A stretch of DNA of 64,000 nt from JAATGA01 sp047605605. GTDB lineage: Bacteria; Pseudomonadota; Alphaproteobacteria; Rhodobacterales; Rhodobacteraceae. A program made the translations under genes and the position numbers. The notes below the pieces were generated by a model. It had not been told where the DNA came from, did not search any database, and worked only from the letters and a program-made list of their open reading frames with translations. Where the stretch lies: contig JASGFG010000003.1 of assembly GCA_047605605.1 (NCBI GenBank), forward strand, positions 26,588-90,587. Reading direction: 5' to 3'. Below are positions 8,618 to 17,054 of the stretch, piece by piece. The first letter of the stretch is position 1, and each line of letters opens with the position of its first letter.

Positions 8618-9604
8618 TTGCCCCTTTTCCCGCGCCTGTGCCTGATGTGGCTTGCCGTTCTGGCGGGTTTTGCGGCGGCGCTGTGCCTTGGCGCGCAGGA
8701 TTATCCGCTGCATGTGCTGTGGGCGGCCGTCGCGGCGCATGATCCCGCCGATCCGGCGCAGGCGATCATCACCGGGATGCGCCTGCCGCGGGCGCTCGCG
8801 GCGGTGGTCGTGGGGGCGGCACTGGCGGCCTCGGGCGTGATCATGCAGGCGATGGCGCGCAATCCGCTGGCCGATCCGGGGCTGACAGGGGTGAATGCGG
8901 GGGCCGCTCTGGCGGTGGTGGCCGGGCTTTCGGCCTTTGGCGCGCTGCCGCAACTGGCCATCGCGGGGCTTGCATTGGCGGGGGCGGCCGGGGCGGCGGT
9001 TCTGGTGCGGCTTCTGGCGGGGGGCGGGGACAACACGCTGCGCCTGCCGCTGGCCGGGGCGGCTTTCGCCAGCCTCTGCATGGCGCTGGTCGCGCTGGTC
9101 GTCCTGACCAACCCCGAGGCGCGGAATATCTACCGCTTCTGGATGGTCGGTTCTCTGGCCGTGGCGCAGATGCCCGCCCTGGCGGTTCTGGCGCCGGTTG
9201 CCGTGGCGGGCATCCTGATTGCCGCCCTTGTGGCCCGCCAGATCGAGGCGCTGATGCTGGGGGCCGAAATGGGGCGCGCCCTTGGCCTGCATGTGGGCCG
9301 CGTGCTGGGCCTTGGCCTTGCCGCCGTCGCGCTGACCGCAGGGGCAAGCGTCGCCATCGCCGGGCCGGTGGGCTTCATCGGGCTGATCGCCCCGCATATC
9401 GGCCGCTACGTGCTGCCGGGCGCCAACCTGCCGCAGCAGGTGATGCTGGCCGCCCCGGTCGGCGCGGGGCTGGCGCTTTTCGCCGATCTGGCCGGGCGTT
9501 GGCTGGCCCGCCCGGCAGAGGTGCAGCTGGGTCTGGTGCTGGCGATGATCGGCGCGCCCTGCTTCATGATCCTGATCCGCAAGATGCTGCGAGAGGGCGC
9601 ATGA
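8618..9604 (+). CDS. FecCD-family iron-siderophore ABC permease
   Basis: An inner-membrane permease of the BtuC/FhuB/FecCD family. It has eight or more hydrophobic segments and the conserved family blocks RLPRALAAVVVGAALAASG, NPLADPGLTGVNAGAA and GPVGFIGLIAPHIGR. The start is uncertain. TTG at 8618 has a CGGAG sequence six bases upstream and gives 328 residues; ATG at 8645 would also keep the first membrane segment, and ATG at 8522 would absorb the palindrome at 8524. The stop overlaps the next gene's ATG. It pairs with the next permease to form the heterodimeric channel. Confidence 0.85.
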   Translation: MPLFPRLCLMWLAVLAGFAAALCLGAQDYPLHVLWAAVAAHDPADPAQAIITGMRLPRALAAVVVGAALAASGVIMQAMARNPLADPGLTGVNAGAALAVVAGLSAFGALPQLAIAGLALAGAAGAAVLVRLLAGGGDNTLRLPLAGAAFASLCMALVALVVLTNPEARNIYRFWMVGSLAVAQMPALAVLAPVAVAGILIAALVARQIEALMLGAEMGRALGLHVGRVLGLGLAAVALTAGASVAIAGPVGFIGLIAPHIGRYVLPGANLPQQVMLAAPVGAGLALFADLAGRWLARPAEVQLGLVLAMIGAPCFMILIRKMLREGA

Positions 9605-10548
9605 GGATCGCGGCCCTCCTCCTGCTGACGCTGATACTGGCCGCGCTGTCGCTGTCGGCCGGGCGGGTATGGCTGGCGCCGCCCGCGCTGGCGCAGGCCC
9701 TGGCCGACCCCGAGGGCGCAGGACGCATGGTCTGGCAGCTGCGCCTGCCGCGGCTGATCGTCGGGCTGGCGGCGGGGTCGGCCTTCGGACTGGCGGGGCT
9801 GGTGTTCCAGACGCTGCTGCGCAACCCGCTGGCCTCGCCCGATGTGATCGGCGTGACCCAAGGGGCGGCATTCGGTGCGGTGCTGGCCCTTTATGCCGGT
9901 GTGCCGCTGGTGCCGGGCGCATGGGCGGGCGCGCTGGTGGCGCTGGTGTTTTTGGGATGGCTGGCCGCGCATCCGCGGCTGGGGGTGGAACCGCGCGCCG
10001 TCGTGTTGCAAGGGCTGGCGCTGGCGATTTTCGCCGGGGCGGGGACCGAGGCGCTGATCCTGCGGATGGGCGACAATGACGCGGGCATGGCGATGACCTG
10101 GCTGTCGGGCACGCTGAACGGCGCGGGCTGGGCCGAGGTGCGGCGGGCGATCTGGCTGCTGCCGCTGATGGTGCCGCTGCTGCTGGCCGGGCGCACGCTC
10201 GACCGGCTGGAGCTGGGCGACGATCTGGCCCGCGCGCTCGGGCTGCGGGTCGGGGCGCTGCGGGCGGGGCTGGGGCTGGCGGCGGCGCTGGTCGCGGCGG
10301 GGGCGGTGGCGCTGTGCGGGCCGATGGGGTTCGTGGCACTGGCTGCGGGTCCGGTCGGGCGCATGGTGGCGCGCGGGCGGCCAAGCCCCGTCGCCGCGAT
10401 GCTGACCGGGGCGGGTTTCGTCACGCTGGCGGATACGCTGGCCCGCGCCATCGCCCCGGCGGCGCTGCTGCCGACCGGGCTTTACACCGCATTGATCGGC
10501 GCGCCGGTGCTGATCCTGACCGTGCGCCGCATGGCGAAAGGGGGATGA
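9601..10548 (+). CDS. FecCD-family iron-siderophore ABC permease, second subunit
   Basis: A 315-residue permease homologous to the preceding one. The same family blocks appear: RLPRLIVGLAAGSAFGLAG, NPLASPDVIGVTQGAAFG and CGPMGFVALAAGPVGR. The ATG at 9601 overlaps the preceding stop (ATGA), which argues for translational coupling; a longer in-frame start at 9499 lies inside the upstream gene and is unlikely. The ATPase gene follows with no gap. Usual family length. Confidence 0.88.
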   Translation: MRIAALLLLTLILAALSLSAGRVWLAPPALAQALADPEGAGRMVWQLRLPRLIVGLAAGSAFGLAGLVFQTLLRNPLASPDVIGVTQGAAFGAVLALYAGVPLVPGAWAGALVALVFLGWLAAHPRLGVEPRAVVLQGLALAIFAGAGTEALILRMGDNDAGMAMTWLSGTLNGAGWAEVRRAIWLLPLMVPLLLAGRTLDRLELGDDLARALGLRVGALRAGLGLAAALVAAGAVALCGPMGFVALAAGPVGRMVARGRPSPVAAMLTGAGFVTLADTLARAIAPAALLPTGLYTALIGAPVLILTVRRMAKGG

Positions 10549-11316
10549 ATGCCGTTTGAGGTTCGCGATCTTTCGATCCGTCTGGGCGATACGCCGATCC
10601 TTCACGGGCTGGACTTCGCCCTGCCGCAGGGCGGCATCACCGGAATCATCGGCGCCAACGGGTCGGGCAAGACGACCCTTCTGCGCGCCCTTGCCGGGCT
10701 GCTGCCGACCGATCGGGGCAAGGTGCTGCATCAGGGGCAGGATGTGGCGCAGATCCCGCCGCGCACCCGCGCCCGCGCCATCGCCATGCTGCCGCAAAGC
10801 GCGCTGGCCCCGCCCGGCCTGACCGTGCGCCAACTGGTCGGGCGCGGCCGCACGCCGTGGCTGCGGCCGTTCCTGCCGATGGGGCCTGCCGATCATCTGG
10901 CGGTGGAACATGCGCTACAGGCGGTGGGGTTGGCCGATCTGGCCCATCGTGCCGTCGACAGCCTGTCCGGCGGCCAGCGGCAGCGGGCGTGGATCGCGCT
11001 GGTTCTAGCGCAGGAAAGCGAGACGATCCTGCTGGACGAGCCGCTGAACTTTCTCGACCTGCCGCATCAGGCGGAACTGGTCGCGCTACTGCGCCAACTG
11101 GGGCAAACCCGCAGCGTGGTGATGATCCTGCACGATCTGACCATCGCCGCGCGCGTCTGCAACCGGGTGCTGGCGCTGTCCGGCGGGCGGCTGGTCGCGC
11201 ATGGCCCGCCCGATCAGGTTCTGGCCCCCGGGCCGCTGCGTCAGACCTTCGGCATCGGCTTCGACTGCATGGCGCTGCCTGACGGCAGGCCGGTGGTCCT
11301 GCCCGCCGGGCTATGA
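10549..11316 (+). CDS. Iron-siderophore ABC transporter ATP-binding protein (FhuC/FepC-like)
   Basis: A 255-residue cytoplasmic ATPase. Walker A GANGSGKTT lies at about residues 35-43, the signature SLSGGQRQRAWIALVLAQ at about 140-157, Walker B ILLDEPLNFLD at about 160-170, and the H-loop in MILHDLTIAARV. The NFLDLPHQ segment after Walker B is characteristic of the FepC/FhuC/BtuD group. It starts directly after the permease stop and its 3' end overlaps the convergent esterase gene by six bases. It completes a full siderophore importer. Confidence 0.9.
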   Translation: MPFEVRDLSIRLGDTPILHGLDFALPQGGITGIIGANGSGKTTLLRALAGLLPTDRGKVLHQGQDVAQIPPRTRARAIAMLPQSALAPPGLTVRQLVGRGRTPWLRPFLPMGPADHLAVEHALQAVGLADLAHRAVDSLSGGQRQRAWIALVLAQESETILLDEPLNFLDLPHQAELVALLRQLGQTRSVVMILHDLTIAARVCNRVLALSGGRLVAHGPPDQVLAPGPLRQTFGIGFDCMALPDGRPVVLPAGL

Positions 11317-12189
11317 CCGCACGGCAAAGACCCAGTGCAGCGCCCGGTTCACCGCGACCGGCAGGACTGACATATGCGTCTCGCCCGCATAGGTTTCGTA
11401 TCTTGCAGTGACGCCCGGCAGGCGGGCCAGATGGTCGGCCATGTCCTGCGCCGCGGAAACCGTCTTTTCCCGCGCCTTGGCCGCCAGCCGTTCCTCGGCA
11501 TCCTCGGCGCCGCGCTGGAACGGGGCCAGGTCGTCGCCTTCCCACTCGCCCGCCGACAGCAGCACCCGAAGCGGGCGATCCGGCGCAAAGGCATCGCGAT
11601 GCGCCAGAAGAAAGCCATCCTCCCATGTGATCGACGGGCTGGCAGCGATCCAGTGGGTAAAGGCATCGGGCCGGGTAAACATCAGCCACAGCGCGAAAAG
11701 CCCGCCGAAGGAATGGCCGAACAGCCCCTGCCGCGCGGGGTCCAGCCGGGTCTGCGTCGCCAGGAACGCCCGCACATCCGTCAGGATAAAGCCCGCCAGT
11801 TCCGCCCCGCCGCCGGTCCGCACCTCGGGCGTGCCGGGCCAGAAAGGCGGATAGGTCGCACCGGGCGGCGGGCCCAGATCCCAGCTGCGGCGAAAGGGGT
11901 CATAGGCGTCCTCGGTCGGATAGCCGATGGCGACCAGCGCACCCCAACCCAGATTCGTGCCTGCTGACCAATCGGCCTGCGCCCGCATCGCGTCGATGGC
12001 GGTGGCGATCACCGCATTGCCATCGGTCATCCACAGCGCGGGCCAGCCCGCCGCGGGCGCCTCGCCCGGCGGCAGCCACAGGAACACCCGCCGCACCGCG
12101 CCGGTCGCGCTGTCGGGCAGGTCGAACCAGCGCAGGCCGGCATGGCCGGTGCCTTCGGCAACGGGCCGGGGGTTGGAGGTCTGGTCCAT
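11311..12189 (-). CDS. Alpha/beta hydrolase, siderophore esterase-like (Fes/IroE/BesA type)
   Basis: A 292-residue esterase with the nucleophile elbow GHSFGG at about residues 168-173 and a GETHMS histidine motif near the C terminus. The fold and the sequence around DVRAFLATQ and FGLWLMF-like segments match the esterase D/Fes group that opens ester siderophores to release iron in the cytoplasm or periplasm. No clear signal peptide is present, so a cytoplasmic site is likely. The ATG at 12189 has a GGAAGGG ribosome-binding sequence eight bases upstream; longer in-frame starts have none. The context of receptor, importer and esterase suggests a siderophore with ester bonds. Confidence 0.82.
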   Translation of the reverse strand: MDQTSNPRPVAEGTGHAGLRWFDLPDSATGAVRRVFLWLPPGEAPAAGWPALWMTDGNAVIATAIDAMRAQADWSAGTNLGWGALVAIGYPTEDAYDPFRRSWDLGPPPGATYPPFWPGTPEVRTGGGAELAGFILTDVRAFLATQTRLDPARQGLFGHSFGGLFALWLMFTRPDAFTHWIAASPSITWEDGFLLAHRDAFAPDRPLRVLLSAGEWEGDDLAPFQRGAEDAEERLAAKAREKTVSAAQDMADHLARLPGVTARYETYAGETHMSVLPVAVNRALHWVFAVRS

Positions 12190-12543
12190 GCGATACCCTT
12201 CCAAGGATCGGCAGTTCCGCCCCGCATACTCCGCTCCGGGCCGAAACGACAATGCTCCTCTGCCCAGGGCGGCCTTGCTTTCCCCGCCCCCGGACGATCC
12301 TGCGGCGAAATCCCTTGCGAACCGGCGGCATGGCTCGTCGCCACATGGGTCGCGGCGCGCCCTGCCCCGCGCCGCCGCATTCTCCGGCGAACGTGATGTG
12401 GAACAGCCCCGCGGGAATACCCCGCATGTGCATCTGGCATTGTGCCCGTAGCGAAAATTTGTATCGTCTGTCTTATCGTTGCCTAACTGATGCCCCATTG
12501 ACGCTTTACGTTTGCGTCAAGATCGAGGGACGAGGGCCAGACC
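12190..12543. other. Intergenic region with no convincing gene
   Basis: 354 bases between the esterase and the small gene at 12544. The first two thirds are GC-rich without a supported reading frame. The last third is more AT-rich and carries a 23-bp interrupted palindrome at 12498-12520, so it probably holds the promoter of the small downstream gene. Confidence 0.5.
12498..12520. promoter_or_regulatory. Interrupted palindrome upstream of small gene
   Basis: Perfect 7-bp arms TTGACGC and GCGTCAA are separated by nine bases (TTTACGTTT), ending 23 bases before the GTG at 12544. The left arm contains a TTGACG that could serve as a -35 element, so a dimer bound here would be expected to affect the promoter. 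No T-tract follows. Regulator unknown. Confidence 0.45.
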
Positions 12544-12801
12544 GTGCAAACTGTGCAATATGATTATCTGACGCTGTTTTCGGCGTTCCGCGAGGCGAAC
12601 GAGGCTTATGCCAAAGTCTGCCGACTGGACGACACTTCGGACGCCGCTCTGGCCCGCAACCCCGACTACCGGCGTCTGCATCGCTGCGGCATGACCATCG
12701 CCCGCCTTGGCGGCGGCAAGGCCGTTTCGGCCGCGATGCAGGCCCTTGATGGCGGCACGAACTCCATCGCCCGCTACTGGGCCGGAATGGATCAGTGGTG
12801 A
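12544..12801 (+). CDS. Small hypothetical protein, 85 aa
   Basis: A short reading frame beginning with GTG and preceded by a GAGGG sequence about eight bases upstream. The product is mildly basic, rich in alanine and arginine, with predicted helical stretches (LFSAFREANEAYAKV) and no signal peptide or membrane segment. I do not recognise a family. An upstream palindrome and a downstream GC hairpin (12999-13031) are consistent with an independent transcription unit. It could be a spurious reading frame; codon use is compatible with the neighbouring genes. Confidence 0.45.
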   Translation: MQTVQYDYLTLFSAFREANEAYAKVCRLDDTSDAALARNPDYRRLHRCGMTIARLGGGKAVSAAMQALDGGTNSIARYWAGMDQW

Positions 12802-12998
12802 CAGGACGCGCCACCCGGCCGCCGACTTTCATCTGAACGACATCCGCTTCCCTGCCTAAGGGATGGGGAGGTTCCGTTGTCGGCAAGACCGTCCCCCGAT
12901 GCGCGCCACCTGCGATTCCGCATCTGCCTGACGGCACCCCGTCGCTCCCCACGCCAAGCCCAGCCCGCACACCGCCAGAAAGGGCGGCAGTCCTGCAT

Positions 12999-13031
12999 CG
13001 CCCCCCTGCCCCGCGTTCGGTCAGGGGGGCG
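12999..13031 (+). terminator. GC-rich hairpin, possible terminator
   Basis: Perfect arms CGCCCCCCTG and CAGGGGGGCG with a 13-base loop. No run of T follows, so Rho-independent termination would be weak. It lies about 200 bases past the small gene at 12544 and 230 bases before cysA. Confidence 0.35.
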
Positions 13032-13111
13032 TCTGACGTGCCCCATCGCCGCCCGATCTCGGGATACCGCCATACGGGGCCTTGGCCTCTCGCTGTGGGC
13101 ATGTTAAGTCG

Positions 13112-13170
13112 AAACAGGAATATCTCCCTGATATTGACTGTTTCATGCGAGGCAAACAGGAAAATATTCC
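13112..13170. promoter_or_regulatory. AT-rich repeats upstream of cysA
   Basis: The element AAACAGGAATAT near 13112 recurs as AAACAGGAAAATATTCC near 13151, about 40 bases apart. The first copy overlaps an inverted repeat AATATC/GATATT with five bases between the arms, followed by TTGACT. This is the only AT-rich block before the sulfate importer and is a plausible site for a CysB-like or other sulfur regulator, though no such regulator is encoded nearby. Confidence 0.4.
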
Positions 13171-13259
13171 ACATATAAACACAAATATGCAATAACGTTC
13201 CCTTGCGGGGCGGGATCGCGGATCACTAGTCTTACGTTGCCGCCTTTCGGGAAACGCCC

Positions 13260-14360
13260 ATGACGATGACCATCGCCCATCTGACCCGCCGCTTCGGCCA
13301 GACCGAGGTGTTGCGGGGAATCGACCTGGAGGTCGCGACGGGCGAGCTGGTTGCCCTTCTGGGGCCATCGGGCAGCGGCAAGACCACGCTGCTCAAGATC
13401 ATCGCCGGGCTGGACTGGCCCGATGCGGGCCGCCTGCTGGTGGATGGCGACGACTGGCTGGCGAAAAAGGCGCAGGACCGCCGCACGGGCTTTGTCTTCC
13501 AGCATTATGCGCTGTTTCCGCATATGAAGGTGCGCGACAACATCGCCTTCGGGCTGACCGTGTTGCCGAGGCGGCAGCGCCCCGCCCCCGCGGCCATCGC
13601 CGCCCGGGTCGAGGAGTTGCTTCGTTTCCTTCAGATCGCGCCGCTTGCCGACCGCTATCCGGCCGAGCTTTCCGGCGGCCAGAGGCAGCGCGTGGCGCTT
13701 GGCCGGGCGCTGGCCATCGACCCGGCGATCCTGCTGCTGGACGAACCGTTCGGCGCGCTCGACGCCCAGGTCCGGCGCGATCTGCGCCGATGGCTGCGTA
13801 GCATCCATGACGCCGCCGGAACGACGACCCTTTTCGTCACCCACGACCAGGAAGAAGCGTTCGAGCTGGCCGACAGGGTGGTGGTGATGGGCGCGGGCCG
13901 GATCGAACAGATCGGGCGCCCGGATGAAATCCACGACCACCCCGCCACCCCCTTCGTCGCCCGCTTCCTTGGCCTGACGGTCGAGATCCCCGTGACCCTG
14001 CGCGCCGGCCGGGCCGAGGCTGCGGCCCTCGACACCAGCCGCCTGCCCCGCCGCGCCATGGCCGACGGACCGGCGACGCTGTTCCTGCGCCCCGCCGACG
14101 TGACCCCCCTGCCCGACCCCGATGGCGCTTTCCGCATCGTCGAGATCGTCTCGACCGGCGCCCTGCTGCGCCTGCGGATGGAGGGGCCGGGCGGCTGCAT
14201 CGCCGAGGCCGAGGTTCAGCGCCGCACCGCCCCCGACCTCTCCGCCGGACAGACCGTCCGCCTGCGGGCCGAGGCCGGACAGATCTTTCCCGGCGGCGCC
14301 GCGCCTGCGGTCGCCCCCGTCATCCCGTCCCTTCCCGCCACCAAGGAGTTCCATTCATGA
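13260..14360 (+). CDS. cysA: Sulfate/thiosulfate ABC transporter ATP-binding protein
   Basis: A 366-residue ATPase. Walker A GPSGSGKTT lies at residues 35-43, the Q-loop in GFVFQHYALFPH, the signature ELSGGQRQRVALGRALA at about residues 135-151, Walker B ILLLDEPFGALD, and the H-loop in FVTHDQEEAFELADRV. The C-terminal domain matches the CysA TOBE region. It is first in a four-gene unit whose members overlap by ATGA at each junction. Identification as CysA rests mainly on the downstream sulfate-binding protein and CysT/CysW permeases. An in-frame ATG at 13266 is an alternative start. Confidence 0.9.
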   Translation: MTMTIAHLTRRFGQTEVLRGIDLEVATGELVALLGPSGSGKTTLLKIIAGLDWPDAGRLLVDGDDWLAKKAQDRRTGFVFQHYALFPHMKVRDNIAFGLTVLPRRQRPAPAAIAARVEELLRFLQIAPLADRYPAELSGGQRQRVALGRALAIDPAILLLDEPFGALDAQVRRDLRRWLRSIHDAAGTTTLFVTHDQEEAFELADRVVVMGAGRIEQIGRPDEIHDHPATPFVARFLGLTVEIPVTLRAGRAEAAALDTSRLPRRAMADGPATLFLRPADVTPLPDPDGAFRIVEIVSTGALLRLRMEGPGGCIAEAEVQRRTAPDLSAGQTVRLRAEAGQIFPGGAAPAVAPVIPSLPATKEFHS

Positions 14361-15349
14361 AATCCCGCCTGATCGCCGCCGCACTGGCGCTGGTCCTCGC
14401 CACCCCCGCGCTGGCACAGGACAAGATCCTGAACGTGTCCTACGATGTCGCGCGCGAGCTGTTTGAACAGATCAACCCCGCCTTCGCCGCCAAATGGAAG
14501 GCCGATACCGGGCGCGACGTGACCATCGACCAGTCGCACGGCGGCTCGTCGAAACAGGCGCGCGCCATCCTGGAAGGTCTGCCCGCCGATGTCGTGACCT
14601 TCAACCAGGTGACGGACATCGACGTTCTGGCCGAAGGCGGTCTGGTCGATCCCGCCTGGCGCGACGCCTTTCCGAACGCGGCCTCGCCCTATTATTCCCT
14701 GCCGGCATTCCTGGTCCGCAAGGACAACCCCAAAGGGATCAAGGACTGGGACGATCTGGTGAAAGAGGGCGTGCAGGTCGTCTTTCCCAACCCGAAGACC
14801 AGCGGCAATGCCCGCTACACCTATCTGGCGGCCTATGCCTATGCGCTGGACAAGACCGGCGGCGATCAGGCGGCCGCGCAGGATTTCGTGAAAAAGCTGT
14901 TCGCCAACGTGCCGGTCTTCGATCAGGGCGGCCGCGCCTCGACCGTGACCTTTGCCGAAAAGGGCATCGGCGACGTGCTGATCACCTTCGAGGCTGAAAC
15001 CGGCGGCATCGCGGCGCAATATGCCGACCAGGGGTTTGTCCGGGTCACGCCGTCGCTGTCGCTCTATTCCGAATTTCCGGTCGCAATCGTGACCGAGAAC
15101 GCCAAGAAGAACGGCAGCGAGGCGGTGTCAAAGGCCTATCTCGACTTCCTCTACACCCCCGAGGGGCAGCAGATCCTCGCCCGGAACTTCTACCGCGTCC
15201 ATGACGAGGCGGCGAAATCCGCATTCGCCGCCAACTTCCCCGAGGTCAAGCTGGTCAAGGTCGACGACGTGTTCGGCGGCTGGGGCAAGATCAAGACCGA
15301 ACATTTTGCCGAAGGCGGCATTCTCGACAAGGTGTTCGTGAACCAATGA
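14357..15349 (+). CDS. Sulfate/thiosulfate-binding periplasmic protein (Sbp/CysP family)
   Basis: A 330-residue periplasmic receptor with a Sec signal peptide over residues 1-21 (cleaved after ALAQ). The family signature is clear: LNVSYDVARELFEQINPAF at the mature N terminus, the SHGGSSKQARAI segment, and NPKTSGNARYTYL around residue 151. Backbone amides in these segments bind the oxyanion. The ATG overlaps the cysA stop. I cannot tell sulfate from thiosulfate preference, so no cysP or sbp symbol is assigned. Confidence 0.92.
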   Translation: MKSRLIAAALALVLATPALAQDKILNVSYDVARELFEQINPAFAAKWKADTGRDVTIDQSHGGSSKQARAILEGLPADVVTFNQVTDIDVLAEGGLVDPAWRDAFPNAASPYYSLPAFLVRKDNPKGIKDWDDLVKEGVQVVFPNPKTSGNARYTYLAAYAYALDKTGGDQAAAQDFVKKLFANVPVFDQGGRASTVTFAEKGIGDVLITFEAETGGIAAQYADQGFVRVTPSLSLYSEFPVAIVTENAKKNGSEAVSKAYLDFLYTPEGQQILARNFYRVHDEAAKSAFAANFPEVKLVKVDDVFGGWGKIKTEHFAEGGILDKVFVNQ

Positions 15350-16203
15350 CCGCGCATACCGCGCCCGCTTTGGCCAGGGGGTCAAAGCGGGTTCTTCCCG
15401 GTTTCGGCCTGACCATGGGCATGACGCTGACCTATCTGGGCGTCATCGTGCTTTTGCCGGTCATCGCACTGGTCCTGAAAGGGGCCGAGATCGGGCCTGC
15501 GCGGTTCTGGGCCATCGCCACGGCGCCGCGCACGCTGGCGGCGCTGCAACTGACGATCCTGGCCGCGACGATGGCCACGATCTTCAACACCCTCTACGGG
15601 CTGCTGATGGCCTGGGTGCTGGTGCGCTATGACTTTCCGGGCAAGCGGCTGCTGGATGCGATGGTCGACATTCCCTTTGCCCTGCCCACGGCGGTGGCGG
15701 GTCTTGCGCTGTCCGCGCTGTTCGCCGCGAACGGCTGGTATGGCGCCCTGCTGGAGCCTTTGGGGATACAGGTGGTCTTCACCATCTGGGGCGTGGCGGT
15801 CGCCATGTCCTTCACCTCGATCCCCTTCGTGATCCGCACGGTCCAGCCGGTGCTGGAGGATCTGGACCCCCAGTTTGAGCAGGCGGCGCTAACCCTGGGC
15901 GCGCGGCCCTTCACCATCTTCCGGCGGGTCGTCTTTCCGGCCATCACCCCGGCGCTGCTGGTGGGGATGACGCTTTCCTTCGCCCGCTCGCTGGGGGAAT
16001 TCGGTGCGGTGGTCTTCATCGCCGGAAACCTGCCGATGAAGACGGAAATCGCCTCGCTTCTCGCCGTGATCCGGCTCGAGGAATATGACTACAACGGCGC
16101 CGCGGTCATCGCGCTGGTGCTGCTGCTGATCGCGCTGCTGCTGCTGGCGCTGTCGAACATCGCGCAGGCCCGCGCGCTGCGATACAAGGGGAAAACCGCA
16201 TGA
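15346..16203 (+). CDS. cysT: Sulfate/thiosulfate ABC transporter permease CysT (CysU)
   Basis: A 285-residue inner-membrane permease with about six hydrophobic segments and the CysT-typical DIPFALPTAVAGLALSALF. The EAA loop reads AALTLGARPFTIFRRVVFP, followed by SFARSLGEFGAVVFIAGN, a hallmark of sulfate and molybdate permeases. It overlaps the binding-protein stop by four bases and is itself overlapped by cysW. It forms a heterodimeric channel with CysW. Confidence 0.92.
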   Translation: MTAHTAPALARGSKRVLPGFGLTMGMTLTYLGVIVLLPVIALVLKGAEIGPARFWAIATAPRTLAALQLTILAATMATIFNTLYGLLMAWVLVRYDFPGKRLLDAMVDIPFALPTAVAGLALSALFAANGWYGALLEPLGIQVVFTIWGVAVAMSFTSIPFVIRTVQPVLEDLDPQFEQAALTLGARPFTIFRRVVFPAITPALLVGMTLSFARSLGEFGAVVFIAGNLPMKTEIASLLAVIRLEEYDYNGAAVIALVLLLIALLLLALSNIAQARALRYKGKTA

Positions 16204-17042
16204 CCGCCGCCGCTCCCGGCGCCATGGCCCCGCGCGTCAGCAGTCTGGTGCCCCGCATCCTGATCGGGCTGGCCCTGATCCTGACCGCGATCTTCGTCGT
16301 CGTGCCCCTGGCCTTCATCTTTCACCGCGCCTTCGCGCAAGGCTGGCGGCTTTTCACCGACAACATCCTTGCCCCCGACACCCTGCACGCGATCTGGCTG
16401 ACCACGGTGGTCGCGGTGATCGCCGTGCCGGTGAACATCGCCTTCGGCATCGCCGCCGCCTGGGCCATCGCCCGCTTCGACTTTCCCGGCCGCAAGACGC
16501 TGCTGACGCTGATCGAGATTCCCTTCTCGATCTCGCCCATCATCGCGGGGATCTGCTATCTGCTGCTTTACGGCCGGCAGGGGCTGATCGGGCCGTTCCT
16601 CCTGTCGCATGACATTCAGATCCTGTTCGCCTTGCCGGGCATCGTTCTGGTCACGATGTTCGTCACCTCGCCCTTTGTCCTGCGCGAGGTGCTGCCGCTG
16701 ATGCAGGCGCAGGGGTCCGAACAGGAACAGGCCGCGCTGACGCTGGGGGCCTCGGGCTGGCAGGTGTTCCGCCGCGTGACGCTTCCCAACATCCGCTGGG
16801 CGCTGTTCTACGGCGCGATCCTGTGTGCCGCCCGCGCGGTGGGAGAGTTCGGGGGCGTATCCGTCGTCTCGGGCAATGTGCGCGGGCAGACGAACACCCT
16901 GCCGCTTCAGATCGACCTGCTGTTTCACGACCTGAACGTGGCGGGGGCCTTTGCCGCCGCCACCACCCTGACGCTGATCGCGCTGGTGGTGCTGGCCCTC
17001 AAGACCGCGATCGAGATGCGCGGCCGGTCGGGGCCGGGCTGA
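16200..17042 (+). CDS. cysW: Sulfate/thiosulfate ABC transporter permease CysW
   Basis: A 280-residue partner permease with about six transmembrane segments. CysW features include FAQGWRLFTDNI near the N terminus, EIPFSISPIIAGICYLLLYG, the EAA loop AALTLGASGWQVFRRVTLPNI, and AARAVGEFGGVSVVSGNVRGQTN. The ATG overlaps the cysT stop. It is the last gene of the operon; the convergent LysR gene begins 12 bases after its stop. Confidence 0.92.
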   Translation: MTAAAPGAMAPRVSSLVPRILIGLALILTAIFVVVPLAFIFHRAFAQGWRLFTDNILAPDTLHAIWLTTVVAVIAVPVNIAFGIAAAWAIARFDFPGRKTLLTLIEIPFSISPIIAGICYLLLYGRQGLIGPFLLSHDIQILFALPGIVLVTMFVTSPFVLREVLPLMQAQGSEQEQAALTLGASGWQVFRRVTLPNIRWALFYGAILCAARAVGEFGGVSVVSGNVRGQTNTLPLQIDLLFHDLNVAGAFAAATTLTLIALVVLALKTAIEMRGRSGPG

Positions 17043-17054
17043 GCGTTCCGCGCG

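Larger units (their letters stand above)
12802..13259. other. Intergenic region: possible element remnant, hairpin and AT-rich promoter
   Basis: 458 bases without a convincing gene. Near 12849-12863 there is a short hairpin (TCCCT/AGGGA with loop GCCTA) followed by GGGGAGGTTCC, a pattern reminiscent of the right end of IS200/IS605-type elements but with no transposase left. A 10-bp GC hairpin lies at 12999-13031. From about 13105 the sequence becomes AT-rich and probably holds the promoter of the sulfate transporter operon. Confidence 0.45.

Noticed and set aside
13260..17042. Molybdate transporter (modABC)
   Set aside because: The binding protein has sulfate-family signatures (NVSYD, NPKTSGNARYTYL) and there are two different permeases, whereas ModB is single.
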